DNA from: Ramazzottius varieornatus
Lineage: Eukaryota; Tardigrada; Eutardigrada; Parachela; Ramazzottiidae
Length of the DNA stretch: 64,000 bases
Direction of reading: 5' to 3'
NCBI GenBank assembly: GCA_001949185.1
Contig: BDGG01000006.1
Location: 2,374,463-2,438,462, forward strand
Shown here piece after piece: positions 1 through 13,012 of this stretch. The notes beneath the pieces were generated by a model. It saw only the letters and a program-made list of their open reading frames with translations. It had not been told where the DNA came from and made no database searches. Each line of letters starts with the position of its first letter. Positions within the stretch are counted from its first letter, which is position 1. The position numbers and the translations under genes were made by a program.

Positions 1-30
1 CGGCGGGCCTAATTGTAGGCACGGACAAGA

Positions 31-126
31 CTATGGGCAGCGGAGCGAAAGCGGCATTTCTCCGATTGACGTATTTTATTGGTCAATTTTAGCTGGCTCG
101 GGCCGCTTCCGCTCCGGTGCCCACAG
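31..126. repeat. Hairpin-forming inverted repeat
   Basis: Two 25-bp arms (31-55 and 102-126) are reverse complements with about three mismatches. Inside them is a second short inverted pair (65-70 with 82-87). I see no coding potential. It could be a small MITE or a structured intergenic hairpin. No target duplication was identified. Confidence 0.6.
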
Positions 127-579
127 TTTTTTCCATGCCCATAATCAAGCCAGGCGCGTATACAAACATTTTCAGTTTCAGTTTAAGGCTTGCCGAACAG
201 TCCCCACACAGCATGCCAAGCTCAAGTCCGAAATTGCAGCACACATACATCAGACCCTGCCTCAACTGGGGTAATCAAGTAATCAAGTCGCACGTTTCCG
301 TCTGTGTTGTGGGCATGGTAAGCAGTATCCTTAACGTTAACTTTGAATGATTGTCGTCTCTAGAGTTCAGAATTTTTGTAAACATTTCGAGCGACCGGAC
401 TGTATTTTAAGGGGACAAGCTACTGTTCTGCACCTAACAGCTCCGTTTGTCAGGTAGGGCTCCTCCGGCACGCAATTGTCTAATGTGCCTGAATTTTCTG
501 AAGAGCTAATTAGCGCACTGTTACCGCAATATACCGATCCGGGCTCACTGGAACTAGCGCGTCTTTTTCTCGAATCAGT

Positions 580-750
580 GTACAGTGTACGACAAAATAA
601 ACCGTTAAAAATGGGTGTATGGAGCCAGATGGTTAAAGCCAATGAAAATTGCGCATACAGCAAAACCTAATTCTCATGGGCTGAGTCGCCAGTAAGCTCA
701 GCTGGAGTGTTACGCCCATTTTTAACGGTTAATTTTGTCGTACACTGTAC
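580..750. repeat. Inverted-repeat element, copy 1 (40-bp arms)
   Basis: Positions 580-619 and 711-750 are reverse complements over about 38 of 40 bases. The right arm and roughly 40 bp to its left (670-750) reappear at 23550-23631, where the 40-bp arm is identical. This dispersed, palindromic structure suggests a non-autonomous DNA transposon or MITE. The short ORFs overlapping it are not credible genes. Confidence 0.65.
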
Positions 751-1004
751 CATCGCAAATATTTGGGTTGGGAGCAGCGCATTGATTAGCCTACGCTCGG
801 TAGTTCGGCTCAGTTTTATATGATAATTGCAGAGCGGATCTGGGCGGTCTACTCGGAAGAGAGGTACGATTCGTAACTGGAATCACGCGTTACAAGTGTC
901 CAGACAAGCCCGGTTTCCGTCGCGTTGATAGGACCGTATCTTCGCACTGCCTCTTAAAAACGACAAGTGCTTTTTCTACAGCTAGAAAACTGTTCTTCTT
1001 CACA

Positions 1005-2430
1005 ATGAATGTCACTAATGATTTGACGTTGCTAATGTTTAACGGTTCTATCAAAAAGTCAAGCGGTCATTTGTCTGTCTACAGGATCTTTGACAGTTTC
1101 AACGCAGCGGTGCCCCACGTCATGTCAATTCTGTGCGTCGCCATTAGCTTCTCGAACGCTTTGGTGTTATCCGCCTTTGTCGTCAACAAGCACCTGCGAA
1201 CCCCCTTCAACATGTACCTCATTAACCTCCTCGTCTCCGACCTTGCACAAAGTCTGTTGGACCTGCCATTCACTACCATGGGCGGCTTCTTGCCAATCTG
1301 GCCTCTTGGGCGGAAGGCTTGTAGCTTTAGCCTGTATGGCAAGTGGGTGTATTCGGCTGTTGTTCGTAATACCCATTCCCTGATAAGTTTTAACCGCATC
1401 TGGGCCTTGTTCTTTCCCATCCATTACAAGCAATACCATTCAAAGGCAACTGCCATCTGGCTTTGTGTGGCTACGTGGGTGTATGTCCACCTTTGGTTGT
1501 TGCCGGGTCTGATTCCCGATGACTTGTACTACCGACTGGACGACGGCTCGTGTCAGGTGAACACCACCGCAAACCCGCGTTGGGCGTTACCAACACAGAT
1601 TGTATTGTACAATTCTTCTGTTTTCATCGTCGCCATTACGTATCCGGCTATCTGGTGGAAGGTACGCGTACGAAAAGAATGGTTTTACGCATGTTGGACG
1701 TAACAGCTCCGGTCTTTTCCGTGCTTGTTGGCGTGGTGGCAACCATGCTCGTTTAAAACATGCCATCTGTTCCCAGGACTTGAGTGCATTTCCCGTGAAT
1801 AACAGTTACCTTCCTTATAAACAAGTTTTGGTTATTGTCAAAATAATCTGCCCTTATCCACGATTCTAGGTTCACCAACGCCGAAAAACCATGCCTGTCC
1901 AAGGTCACCGACAGACGGCGCCACGTCCTCGACACTCTCGAAGCAATGCAGCCATGAAAGTGGGGGTTAGGCAGACAGTGTACGTGTCCTCGGGAGCTCC
2001 GTCTAACTTGCAGGGGTCGACAGGAAAGACTGACACACCAGCTGCCGATGGTGTAGAAGACGGTAGAGCCCAAGGAACCGTCGAGGAGGCGCGTGGATCG
2101 TTGGAACATAGCAGTCCAGTTACGGTAGCTCAACGTCATGCCCTTCAACGTCGGCATGTCACAGGCAACCGGTCGGAGAGCTTTGCCGTGTTAACCTACT
2201 TGGTTCTCGGAGTCGTATTCTGCTGGACTCCCATCATGGTCTACTTCACCATGACCATCGTGGACCCGAATTATGATAGCTACCTGCACTTCATCATCGG
2301 ATCGTTATTGTATTTTTTAAATTCATTTCTTGATCCAATATTTTTCACCATGGCCATTACTCCTTTGCGAGCTACAGTTCAACGCATCTTGGGTCGTGCT
2401 GTACCGGGATGTCTGAGACGCTGCTTTTAA
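1005..2430 (+). CDS. Rhodopsin-like GPCR, two exons, complete (about 406 aa)
   Basis: The gene is join(1005..1661,1870..2430). The 208-bp intron has a GT donor after the WWK codon and a pyrimidine-rich TTCTAG acceptor, and phase 0 is kept. Seven hydrophobic segments are visible. The DRY motif at the end of TM3 is replaced by NRI (SFNRIWAL). TM6 carries CWTP, and TM7 has LDPIFF in place of NPxxY. The N-terminus has several N-glycosylation sequons (NVT, NGS). The long third intracellular loop is Ser/Arg-rich and spans the intron. As a class A receptor it should sit in the plasma membrane and couple to G proteins. The ligand cannot be inferred. A broken homologue lies at 40171-41140 on the other strand. 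The start is the first ATG of the open frame, with a hydrophilic N-terminus before TM1. Confidence 0.85.
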
Positions 2431-3325
2431 CAACCACCGACAGGTGACGCTTAACCTCTTGCTGAAGCTCGCTTTTCTCAAGATGCCTTGCCTTTCTTAT
2501 GGTTCTCACTGATAAATCGATAATCACCAACGCCTCACAATAGCACCCAAGGTCTTTGTCTCTCTGCTGTGCTTCGGAAGAGGTTGAGCATTAAGATGGT
2601 GCTCTGCATCCCGTTTGGTAGGATCGATCACTGCCTTGAGAATTGTGGAGCCATACAGTACCTAGGCCTATGAGGATTTGACTAAAAAAACTTATCAGCG
2701 CGAACAAACATTGCTGAATTGCTGCATACAGTTTACAGTCTTGATTTTCTTGGTTCTCGATCGTTATGCTCGACAACAAAGGTCCTACCCGCCAAAGGCA
2801 CTTTCCGCAGTTAAAGTTGCGAAATACTGTAATTCAAGGGAGGAGGCTGGTTTTTTTAGAACTAAATAAGGTGTCTGGAACGTAGAAGTATTTTTCGCCA
2901 ACCTTTGTCAATGACGTAGACCCGGACGTGGTGGACCAAAACATCGAACGGGCTTTCAAAACCTACTGCGCTGTAAGCGGCTAGAAATTCTGACGAATTA
3001 CTAGCTGGACATTTTACGCATGTGAATTGTAAAAGTTGAAAGCTTCAAGGAAGAAATCAAAACAAACAACAGGAGTAACTTGCTAAAATTTCAGCACCAT
3101 AAACAAAATAATACTGTTGAGGTTAAAAGTATGTCAGAACCGTTTCATACAGGTCTGTTGTGCTAAATCACAGTTGAGAGAGAACGTAAAAAAAGGGCTG
3201 CCGAATGTCAGTGGCTCCGCTGACGTCATTCAGAGTGCAGTGTTTTCTCCAGAGAGCTCGCTCCTGCAAAGATTGCGATTCAGTTGGACACAGTAAAGAC
3301 TCAAACCGGACCGATGATATTTTTC
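2431..3325. other. Intergenic between convergent GPCR and RASGEF1 genes
   Basis: The two neighbouring genes converge on this stretch. I found no conserved exon, repeat or RNA gene in it. Short open frames here are AT-rich and lack supported splice context. Confidence 0.5.
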
Positions 3326-6300
3326 TCACTTGAGCTGTTTGTTCCGAGTCTTCTCGTAATTATTCTCCGGAGGCTCGCACTGGAACGATGCAAGCGACAA
3401 GGCCGACTCGGAGAACACTGGGTTCGTCAACAGGTACTTGACCACCGGGTTGTTCCCATCCAGCGGTATCTACAAGTAGGAACTGCGCTTCAAAATACGG
3501 CACATCCTTGAAACTTTGGTGAACCACGAACGAACAAACTTACAGGCGCTTGCTTCCATGCGAGGAACTGTGTCACTTGTTTCGCCAGCTGCCAGAATTT
3601 TTCAAAATTCACGTGTCCACTTTTCGAACGGTTGGCACAGCCTTCATTGAGGAAGTAGAGATCCTTCACGAGTAGAGAGAAAAAAGGAATGATAACCTGG
3701 AAGAAAAATGAGAGTGATGGCTGAACATGGCGAACCCTAGTAAAGTGTGTGGGTCATAGTACCTTTTCGCATTCGGTGGAGGCGCTCTCTGACCTCCACA
3801 TGGCGGCTTTCAGCGTCGACCTGTACGAGTTAAAGTTCCCCGTTGGGTCCATCTGATGTTCTAGTATCTCGAACTTTTGTAGATTAACTTTTGCCCACGT
3901 CTTCCGTAACCGGCTAACCGGACTCATGTTCAATCCGGCAATGATTGCCATTAGCGAGTTGAAGTTGCCCAAGTTGAAACATTCTTTGGCGACGTCGATG
4001 AAATAGTCCAGTATCCTCACACGGTGGCGCTTCTTCAACTGCATGCAGGTCTCGGTCGCCACCAGGTAGCTCAGCCGATTGAACCACTGTACGTAGGCTT
4101 CTAGGTTTCTTGTGCGTTTCATGTCTCTTAGGGGAGTTTCCACAGTCGGACTCTCTTTGGCGAAGGCCTGGACAAATTCCTCCGGACCGATAAACCGTAG
4201 TCTCTCGAGTTCGATGGCTGTCAGGTAGTGCGCGAGTTGAGCAGGGTTGGGACAAAGGGTAAAGAGATCGGTGGTCGGGTTGGAGTTACTGGCTATCTTT
4301 TTTGAGGCTTCTTGCTGGATGGAGGTTAACTGAGATTCATATCTTTCAAGGAGGGATAACCTGGAAAGAAGGTTGTGCAAGATGTGCGTGACGTCTTTGC
4401 GGGTGGCTGGTTCGAAGGTCAGACAGAAGTGAGTAATGTCTTTCAGGCTGGTCATCATCCGTTCATCGCGGAAATCATACGCGAAAGTGTCGGTCCAGTC
4501 GCTGAAATTCACAGATAAGAAAGTGAGAAGTGCGAAGTGATGGAGATGTAATTTATTCGTTTGTTGTGAGTGAAAGTGTGAGAAATGATGTTCGATGTGG
4601 TGGGTGAAGGAGCTTTATGGGTGTTACCTGATCAAGCGGACAATATGACGACAGAAGATTCCCATGCTTTCGATACCGATGGTGGCGGGATACAGGCTCT
4701 GATGGAGTGTGCAGGCGTCGAAGAGCTGATGAAAAAGGGCGTATGGCTTGATAAATAGGCGGGAACTGAGCAGGAATGCGAAAATATAGGTTCTCTGAAA
4801 ACATAACAGAAGATGTGAATCCGATACTCATAGAACCAGGGGAAACCTTAGTCAGGTCTATCCTCCCTGCGATCCTCTATGCACAATACATGTCGGTCAT
4901 AGAAAATAGCCACGATCTCAAAGGCAGCTCGTATATTACTACACGGGCGAACTTGAGTAAACAGGTATCAAATCTGAAACATCTCGAATACCAGAAACAA
5001 CTCCAGTCTTTTTTCAGAGATGTGCTTTTCAGTTCTTCTGCAGTATTATTTTGTAATGCAGAACGCGAGGAAGTTTAAAAAGAATTAGTTCGTGCATGTG
5101 GTTGTAGACAGGGCAGCTATCTTTGGAATCCATGGCGCCACACTGACAACCGAAAAGACGGAAGTTCCGTCACGTCCGCAGCTGGAATCTCTGATCAGCA
5201 TGCCGGCTGCCACTGTTTTGATGCCCTTCAAAAACGGCGTCAGCTTCAGACGCCGGAATGAAAGCTAAGGCGCAGAAAAGACTCAAGCGTAATCCTAAAC
5301 CGACCTTGACTCAACTTCGACATTTCTCGGTGATTCAAAGTGTATCCTTCCTGCAGCTTCCGTTTGTGTATCCAGTTTAAAAGTGTTACGAATGGTGCCG
5401 AAAACTTAACGAGGTCGCTCTCTGCTCCCTAATGGCATACACTACTTTTACCGAACTCATCACAAGGAGTACTCACATCAGGATAGTAATCCACACCCGG
5501 CATCACATGATGAATCAGGCCGTCCAACGTTCCCGAGGTCAAGATTGAGTTTTCGAATATCAAACTTTGCTGCAAGATAAAACATGACACACTTTATTCA
5601 ATCTGTCCCAAGCTCCAATTCAATCAAGAGCGCGCCGCGAGCCATCCTTTTCGCGGCTCAACCCAGAAAGTTGCAACAGAAGAGAAAGCAACTTACATCG
5701 GAGGACCGCTGACTTCCGGTAGGACTGATTGACGTGACGTCATCGTTGGTGAACTCCCCGCTGGAGCGCGAACCGTCCTGCGAGGCCGTACTGTTCGTTA
5801 GGCTGCCCATGCTATTCCAGCGACGTGATTGACCATTCGCCCGAATACTCTGCGAAGAACCCAATTGTTAAACTTCCAAAGTCCGAAGCGAGCATAAGTG
5901 CCAATCGAGCCGTTCCGGTTTTGATATTTCTAGTCGCACTGCGCAGGACTGGGACGAAACCAGTAGAGATACTGACAGCTTGATTGAAATCAGAAGCAAT
6001 CCATGAAACACTTCAGTAAAGAGAATGAGATGGTGTGCTTGACCAAACGTGCGTTAAACTCACTTTGGCCTCAATATCACAAGAAAACACGCGCAGCTTC
6101 TCTGTAAACTATAGCAGCTAGTGATCCGAACAAAAAAACTACCTCCTTGAGTCAAGTTCATCTGGTTCCTGTGTCTTTGATAAAATAGACAAGCAAGTGC
6201 AATGGGGATTTAATGGACAAGTTTGATGGCGACGCAGTGGCGGACTGATCAATGGTTATAGCTGGTTGCACTTGAGTGGGTCGTTCGAGAACCCACAAAA

Positions 6301-6851
6301 AAACCAACGAATGCCAAACAGTAGAAACCATCAGCTGCAGTGGGACAGTGAAAGCAAGGTTGAGAACGGCAATGATCTGGATGAATTCCACGCTCGCTTG
6401 AAACTTGGTTCCACTGGCTGCGTTTCGTAAACTCTCTCCGCCAGAGCTACTACGGAAGGCGCTCGAACGGAAAAGCTCTTGGCGGAGTACCGTGATGCTG
6501 TGTTGTGATGCGTGTAATTTACTCTGCGGGAAACTCTTCCTGGTTTGCTAATAGATCTGTCTATTTCAGCTGTCTTTCGCGGATGATACCATCACAGCAG
6601 ATCAACTCAGACTATTTAGAAAACCCGCCGAAAAATAATATTAAACTGGAAAACAGTACCTGTTTTATCGCCGCCATCCGCGTTGCAGTGTCCGTTGCCA
6701 AATTCCCGAAGATAGTTGGCTAGAAGAGGTTTATGTTGTACTTGGCTATACTGAGAGCAAGTGTTACGGTAGAGTGAGGAAGAATAGGCGAAGAACTCAC
6801 TCGGGCTTTGATGGCGTATTTGACTCCAAAAGCCGGTTGGGCGCGGTTACT
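3326..6851 (-). CDS. RASGEF1: RASGEF1-family Ras guanine-nucleotide exchange factor
   Basis: Supported exons on the minus strand, 5' to 3', are 5849-5697, 5569-5477, 4794-4628, 4501-3763, 3696-3544 and 3469-3326 (stop TGA). All have GT-AG borders and matching phases. They encode the RasGEF N-terminal module (GVDYYPD, RTYIF, SRLF), DFRDERMM, then the CDC25 catalytic domain with IELERL, IGPEEFVQAF, RTRNLEAYVQWFNRLSYLV, ECFNLGNFNSLMAI, MSPVSRLRKTWAKV and LEHQMDP. These match vertebrate RASGEF1A/B/C in order and spacing. The C-terminus (YLLTNPVFSESALSLASF) is also family-typical. The protein should catalyse GDP/GTP exchange on Rap/Ras-type GTPases at membranes. Two further in-phase exons with strong splice sites, 6719-6660 and 6851-6801, probably precede 5849, but they match nothing I know. 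The true start codon is not located. Open frames starting at non-ATG codons near 5864 are not real starts. Confidence 0.88.
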
Positions 6852-9800
6852 CTGCAATAAAAATCAAAAAATAAAATTCCGTTGGTCGACTTGATGGAGT
6901 TGCTCAAATGTAAAATGACATTTGTAGAAATCACGCAATGAAGATCAGCGGCTACTAGACACGTTTGACATATTTCCTTTATGAACTCAATACAGTACTG
7001 CACAGGAATGTGCATGCCGGTGTGCCCGAAGTGATCGATGATAAGCATACAGGCATGCAATGGACAATTCGGAGGAGATTTCCGAAAAGTGGCTTCTGCC
7101 GGCACGAGATGGCTAACGTACTCTACCCCGAGAGGGAACTATCTTATAAGCGGCTATTTGCTCAACAACTCAGCACACTTTGAATTTAATACATAACGCT
7201 GATAATCTGGCCTGAAAGGCATGCTGCCACCAAACTCTACTCTGTACGACGAAAAACAGGGGCAGGAGCAAAAAGTAGGACGAGGCTGTATATTCAGCGT
7301 ACATAGTAAACATGTATACACGCTCCACATTATGAGTAATTATGTCCATCTTTTTACATTAGGCACTTTAGGATACATTTTAGTGCTTGAAGAGCTGGCG
7401 GCTAAATGCATGGGCGAAAGTGCGCCCCAGAAGTTTATTTCGATAAAAGCTGTTGAAGACCTACTCCACAATCTCCGCCCGATCACACATCTGGCTCGTC
7501 TTCGACTATTTCACACGTTCGACGTTTGCATACAATGGCCGGTGAAGCGCATCATTGATCACTGTTCTGATCCACAAAAACACACCAGAAGAATCAATGG
7601 GAACTCTTTCTTGCTTGAAATCAATCGGTCGAATCAGATGCTGACTCCTTTTTTGTTGACATGTTTATACGTTGAAAGTTGAAGTTACACGTTGTGCAAT
7701 ATGTGACAAGGGTGTCAAACATGAAGTTATCACGTATCGATTCAGCATACACAGAGGAGTGTTTTTTGTATGTGTTTGGAGCCATTACGTAGATAGCATT
7801 TCGGCGGTTATTTATAGACACATGACCAGTTCGTGGACCGAAAATTCATAAGAGGCAGAGTCAGAGACGATATTTGACATGCACGATGAGAACCTCATCA
7901 TCAGTGATTATCGTCATGTATGTATGAACGATAAGAACTACCGATAATGAGGCGCCGAGAAATATCGGAGTACACTTTGTAGTTGTCTGAACGAAGATCT
8001 CCGTCGCCTGAAACTATCGAACTTTATCTTCGGTGTTTCGACGATCGTAGATTTAATTGGCCGTAATCTGAAACGCGAAGGAAATAATCGAGGAATGTGT
8101 CGGTTTCGTATCACCGGGAAGACCCATAAAATTACTGGACGAGAGTATCGAAGAGTTATTTTGCTACTACGATCGGATCTTTTTTTTTAAACTTGATCTC
8201 GAAATCAAAAGTAAAACCGCTCAATCGTCATTGGAAAATTTCGGCACACCGGTAGGAGACTTCGTCGGCCAACGAAGATCCTGGCTGAACGTACGAACCT
8301 CATAGACAGACTAAAGTTACAGAAGCATTTGGTCATCCGAGACATGTGGTCAGCACAAACGTTTCCACGTATTTGTTGTTTCTTCGAACTTTTGTAAGCA
8401 TCAGTAACATGCAGATGAAATGCAAATTCCATATGATCTTGACCCACATCAGCGTATGCTTTCTCTGTGCTCAAAACAAATAGGTTTGACTAATTCGTTG
8501 TTTCAAGCAAGAAAACGCTTCTGTCTTTGCATGTACCGATGCGCGGGCGCCCCCTATCGAGTAACAGAACTTAGATAAAATTCCGAGAGGTTTTGGCAGT
8601 AAATATGTGTATTACTTGGAGATGTAATGAGTGTTTTGAGCCATATAAACGGTAGCGAGAAGTATGTAGTATTGATAGATAAACTTAATGAACTGTGAAC
8701 ATGCGTTTTGCCAGTTGCCCAAACTGACCATTCCAGCACGTTGTAAGTACCATCAGCGGCTCTCAACACGTGCGAAGAAATTGGCGCAAAGAACAAGTGT
8801 CCAGTGTACTTCGCTAAGTGACCTAACGGACTAATGGCTACGGCGCATTTCGTACTTATCCTTCCCACCGGATTTCTTCACGCGCAATAGAAGTGAAGAT
8901 CTCGAAGCTTAGCATTCAACGTAAAAAGAATTATGGATTAGTCTAATGACCCATTTTCGCGGTGCGAGCTTTTATCGAGTGAGACCTAAGCTAGACTGAT
9001 GGACTCATCCCACTCAATTGCTCAAGCCTGACGCGCGATAGAGTTATTTCCAGTAAGCCATTTTACATTCGTGTAGCAAATTCATGGAGAACAAATTCCG
9101 CCTATTCTGTTGTGAGACGTTTTATCACAGCCGTAGAATCGTCGACAAGTTCTAACAGGGTCGTAAAATGACCACATACTTTGCTTCTTACAACATGGAG
9201 GTGGGCATTTCAAAATCTATCGAAATTTCATGTGGCACTATAGAAAGTGAAACCGCCCCGAAGAACGTTACATTGTGTTCTCATGCATAAACGCAGACCT
9301 ATTTTCATAAAACTTTCGACCACCCAAAACCTTGACTTCAGAAGTCGAATCGATAGTAAGTCATCTTCTACAATCAAGCAGCATTCTTTTGGTCAACAAA
9401 AAACCGGGACCTAGTAACAACCCCTGAAGTTCAGACCTGTCTTCGTTGTGGCGGGATGAGTAGTCGATAATCGAACGGGAAAGTAATTTTGTTGATTGAC
9501 CACATAACATCCATAATTGCGGACCGCCTGCTGACTTGGAGACAAACAAGATTTTAATAATAAATAAATGGCCATCTGACTATCCTCCCATGCCGGACTG
9601 ACGCGGGCTTATCATACTGTTTCACTCTAACCAATAGATAGAGACCTGACATTCACAAGCAAGGGTACCGGCTGTTTTTTATAAATATTGACAGTCGAAG
9701 AACAAACCGGGAAAAACGAAAGTTGGAGGATTTTCGCCCGAATTTTGAAAGGCGGTTTCCGACTGGTGGGGGGGGGGGAAGAAATTAAGAGAGCCATACC

Positions 9801-12800
9801 TTGAGGCTGAAAAAGTCTTTCAGGACGTTCACCAGAAATCTGTTGGTTCCTCATATATATAATGGAAGTTAACCGCACACAAGCCGACATGTAATCCTCA
9901 AATTATACCACTGTCAATCACCCCATGGCATGACTTTAGTCCACCGAGCTTTGCAAGATAGACTTGAAAAATTGTTCGTTCTGTACCGCTGAGAATTTCT
10001 TACGTCTCAAAAGAATAAATTACAGTGTAAAACCATCACCTCGCACGCTAGAGACCGCAACACACGACTAGGCAGCAAACCTGTTTGTCCGAGCCACGTG
10101 AATTCACAATGGTTGCTGGTGTGACGGCGAGCGGCAAACTTGTAACCGGTACTACGTTTGCACCGACCGCAGCAAACTCATAAGAACACAATTACGGAAG
10201 GAAAACAATAGCAAAGAGAAATATCCTGAAACCGAACACTGAAACGATATTTGACTCCGTTCTTTGAAATCAAAGGTAGTGAATATACAATGACTTTGCG
10301 CGGGCATATTATTGATGATGTGGTGAGGTGTGTTGTGGCATCGTGCAGAGACTCGTAATTTTTTTTCCGACAGTTCGGGCACTTAGGTATGAAGACAGAT
10401 GGTTCTTTAAGAGAAGGTTGATAGCTGGGAGGCAAAGGTTTGTGGACAGGTAATGGTGAACCTTGCAAAAAGTAAGCGCGTACCACCGCTCAAAATTTGT
10501 TATGGATCGATGGGCTCGCTGATCTTGCAGGCCGCGAAGGCTAATCAAGCTGTGTCGACAAGTCTAACTTCGAACGAAACTGACCCATCGATCAAACTCG
10601 TACCCTTCAAGTTCTTTAGTTCATTCAAAAAAATTAAACGCACCACATTCCGCATTCCTCAGAGGCACAATGGCGATTCAATAATGGTTCGTGTGTCAAA
10701 ACGCTAATGTACAATACGGCCTATGGACGCTGAGCGAAGTTGAAAAGATCACGGATCGCGACACGCTTGAACGCCTCCAAAGCTGTACCTCCTCAGAGAA
10801 ATTTGTAGAAAAAAAGGGTCCGGGGTATTTGGGAAAATATCGTAGGATGCGCTTACTCACAAGACCATAGAATGTCGTACTGGAAGTTTGGCGTATTCTG
10901 ATGGCTATTCCTGTTTTCATGGCCCTGATCGTGGAATTTTCATTTGTGAGCAGCTCTTCTGGAGTGTTTGGTTGGTGTTCCAGTTCAGTGCGTAAAGCAG
11001 ACTAATCAGCTAAATTAATTATCATCCATCACAAAAGTAATCAGATGAAACCAACAAGCGTACATTCTGATGTCTCCTTGTCTGCTACTGTCGGGCTACA
11101 AGGAAGCTCGAATTCCCGAAGGAAAAAGGGATCTGCGTAAAATGAAGCCAGAATTGCTAAGCTCTTGAGCTCGTTAGTCTTGACATTGGGAATATGCAAA
11201 CTACGGTATGCTTCGTCGACTTTGAGACAAAGCAGCCGGGATAACGGAGAGCAGCCCGGGTTAAGTTGCTGATTACCAAGACAAAGAAAGGTTGGCGAAT
11301 GCAGGCCAGACGAAGACTGCGGGCAGGAAGATACTACAGGTAACGATAAGGGGAATTGTGATAATGAAGGCCAGGAATGCTCTTCAGCTGGCCTTTAGGG
11401 CCAATACAGAACTTGGCTTTCAACAGCATGGCAAACATGGCGCGCGGACATAAATGTCGCCTTCTTCGGCTCTTATCAACGCTATGAAAACATTCGAAGA
11501 TATGCTCGAACATTTACGGCATTCAGGTGAAGAATGCGAACTATTCTTCGTAAGAGCGATCTAAAAAGCGTGAAAGAGCCATCATTTTCTATTCGACCGG
11601 GTGCAACCTTTTGACCGCATGCGAGATTTTGACCATTAATATACACATGAAATGAAGCTCTCTCAATTTTCTATCTTTCCCGACCAGCGAACTATTCGCA
11701 AAAACTGAAATGAACCCGACACGTTCGTAGCTTACAACCAGCCCGATTCTTACCGAGCATGCAACCTTCAATAGAATTTCAATGTCCAATAATCCAGGAA
11801 GTAACCCGAGTTAATACGGTTTGCAAATGCGACAGTTCATAGTAATGAATCGCGCAGTATGAAAATTCCAAGTCATTAGCTGCCAACAATCGCAGCGGAA
11901 CAGATCTTTCAAGCGGGTATCGAAAGGGTGAACACCGTTGTTGATAAGCCGCGACAGTAATGTTTAGCACTTAAACACGCATAAACAGCTGAATATTTAT
12001 TGCCAAAGGATTTAGCTGACGTGCAAACCATACAATGCGCTTCAAGACGTTGCAGAAAAGACAAGGCCGTTGGCGACGCTGGTTGTTACAAACTAGCCCG
12101 CGGTCAATTCTGTACACTGGCTGGCTTGTCCTTGTCCGTTACAAGCAGCTGCACTCTGTGACGCGCTAACGCCTACTGTTCCATCAATCAAGAGCAGCCA
12201 GCTGAACGAGTGGGACGGTGGTCTTGGTGGAAACCGAGCAGAGCGATAAGAAGATAGTGAGTGGTCAGCGTTACAGCGTGGGCCCACTCGCACAACTGAT
12301 ACCGCTCGCTATGTCCATCGCGACGTGAGGCGGAACAGCAAACAGCTGCGCTGATTCACTTGTCAAAACTCAATGCGGGATATATCCAATAGTGGATCAG
12401 TTTTCAAACGATACGAAGAAACAAGACTCCTCTGTTTCATCTTGATGAATTTAATTTAGAAATTGCTCAAACTTGGACTGTTATAACACCGTTCCATTTC
12501 GGGGCTAACTCTCGGATTGTTTTAGAATTGAGTGGGCAGTTTGCAGAGTGGCGCCACCTAGGAAGAAGGCATAGAAATGGCGCGTTTGCTTTGTATCACA
12601 GCTGGGCTTCTGTAGGTGGCGCTGCTACTGAAACCTTCCACTGTCTACAAGTGCAGATTTTGGTGCTTCTAGCCAGCCTATTCGGCCCGAAGTTGGAATC
12701 TCGAGAATTTCACTTTGCATCTACAATGTCGAGATCAGTAGCCTACCGGTGATCGCGCGACTCAATACATCAACCAATGACCATTCAAATTGTGACTATA

Positions 12801-13012
12801 CTAATGATCACTAGTAGGCTGCTTATCTCGACATTGCAGGTGTACGACCATGTCATGTCATCTTTCAAAACACAATGAAGCGGATCACTAACGGATTGCA
12901 GATAACTACTTATGAAGCCGAGAAAGCGCTCAGGAAAAACAGTACTCGCCAACGTTACGCCATGATGTCACTCAGAGCCAGCATCATGCACTACTTTCGA
13001 GAAATCAGAGTT
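6852..13012. other. 6.2-kb stretch without a supported gene
   Basis: This may include 5' exons or the promoter of the RASGEF1 gene. The longest open frame is 153 codons at 7221-7682 (+), with no recognisable domain and ordinary composition, so I do not call it. An 11-G homopolymer lies at 9768-9778. A 20-bp inverted repeat occupies 12549-12569 and 12607-12628. A larger one at 12721-12840 is listed separately. Confidence 0.4.
12721..12840. repeat. Palindromic element (35-bp arms) just downstream of the coiled-coil gene
   Basis: Arms 12721-12754 and 12806-12840 are reverse complements with a few mismatches, sharing the core AATGTCGAGAT and a GTGATC inner end. The loop is about 50 bp. It looks like a MITE or a strong hairpin, about 170 bp beyond the stop codon of the minus-strand gene at 13013. 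Confidence 0.55.

Noticed and set aside
1753-2157. 134-codon minus-strand ORF
   Set aside because: It lies antisense to intron and loop sequence of the first GPCR and has no domain.
3284-3511. 75-codon plus-strand ORF
   Set aside because: It is antisense to the terminal exon of the RASGEF1-family gene, whose minus-strand frame matches the family.
7221-7682. 153-codon plus-strand ORF
   Set aside because: No recognisable domain, no signal or helix pattern that stands out, and no splice partners. It is of a length expected by chance in 64 kb.
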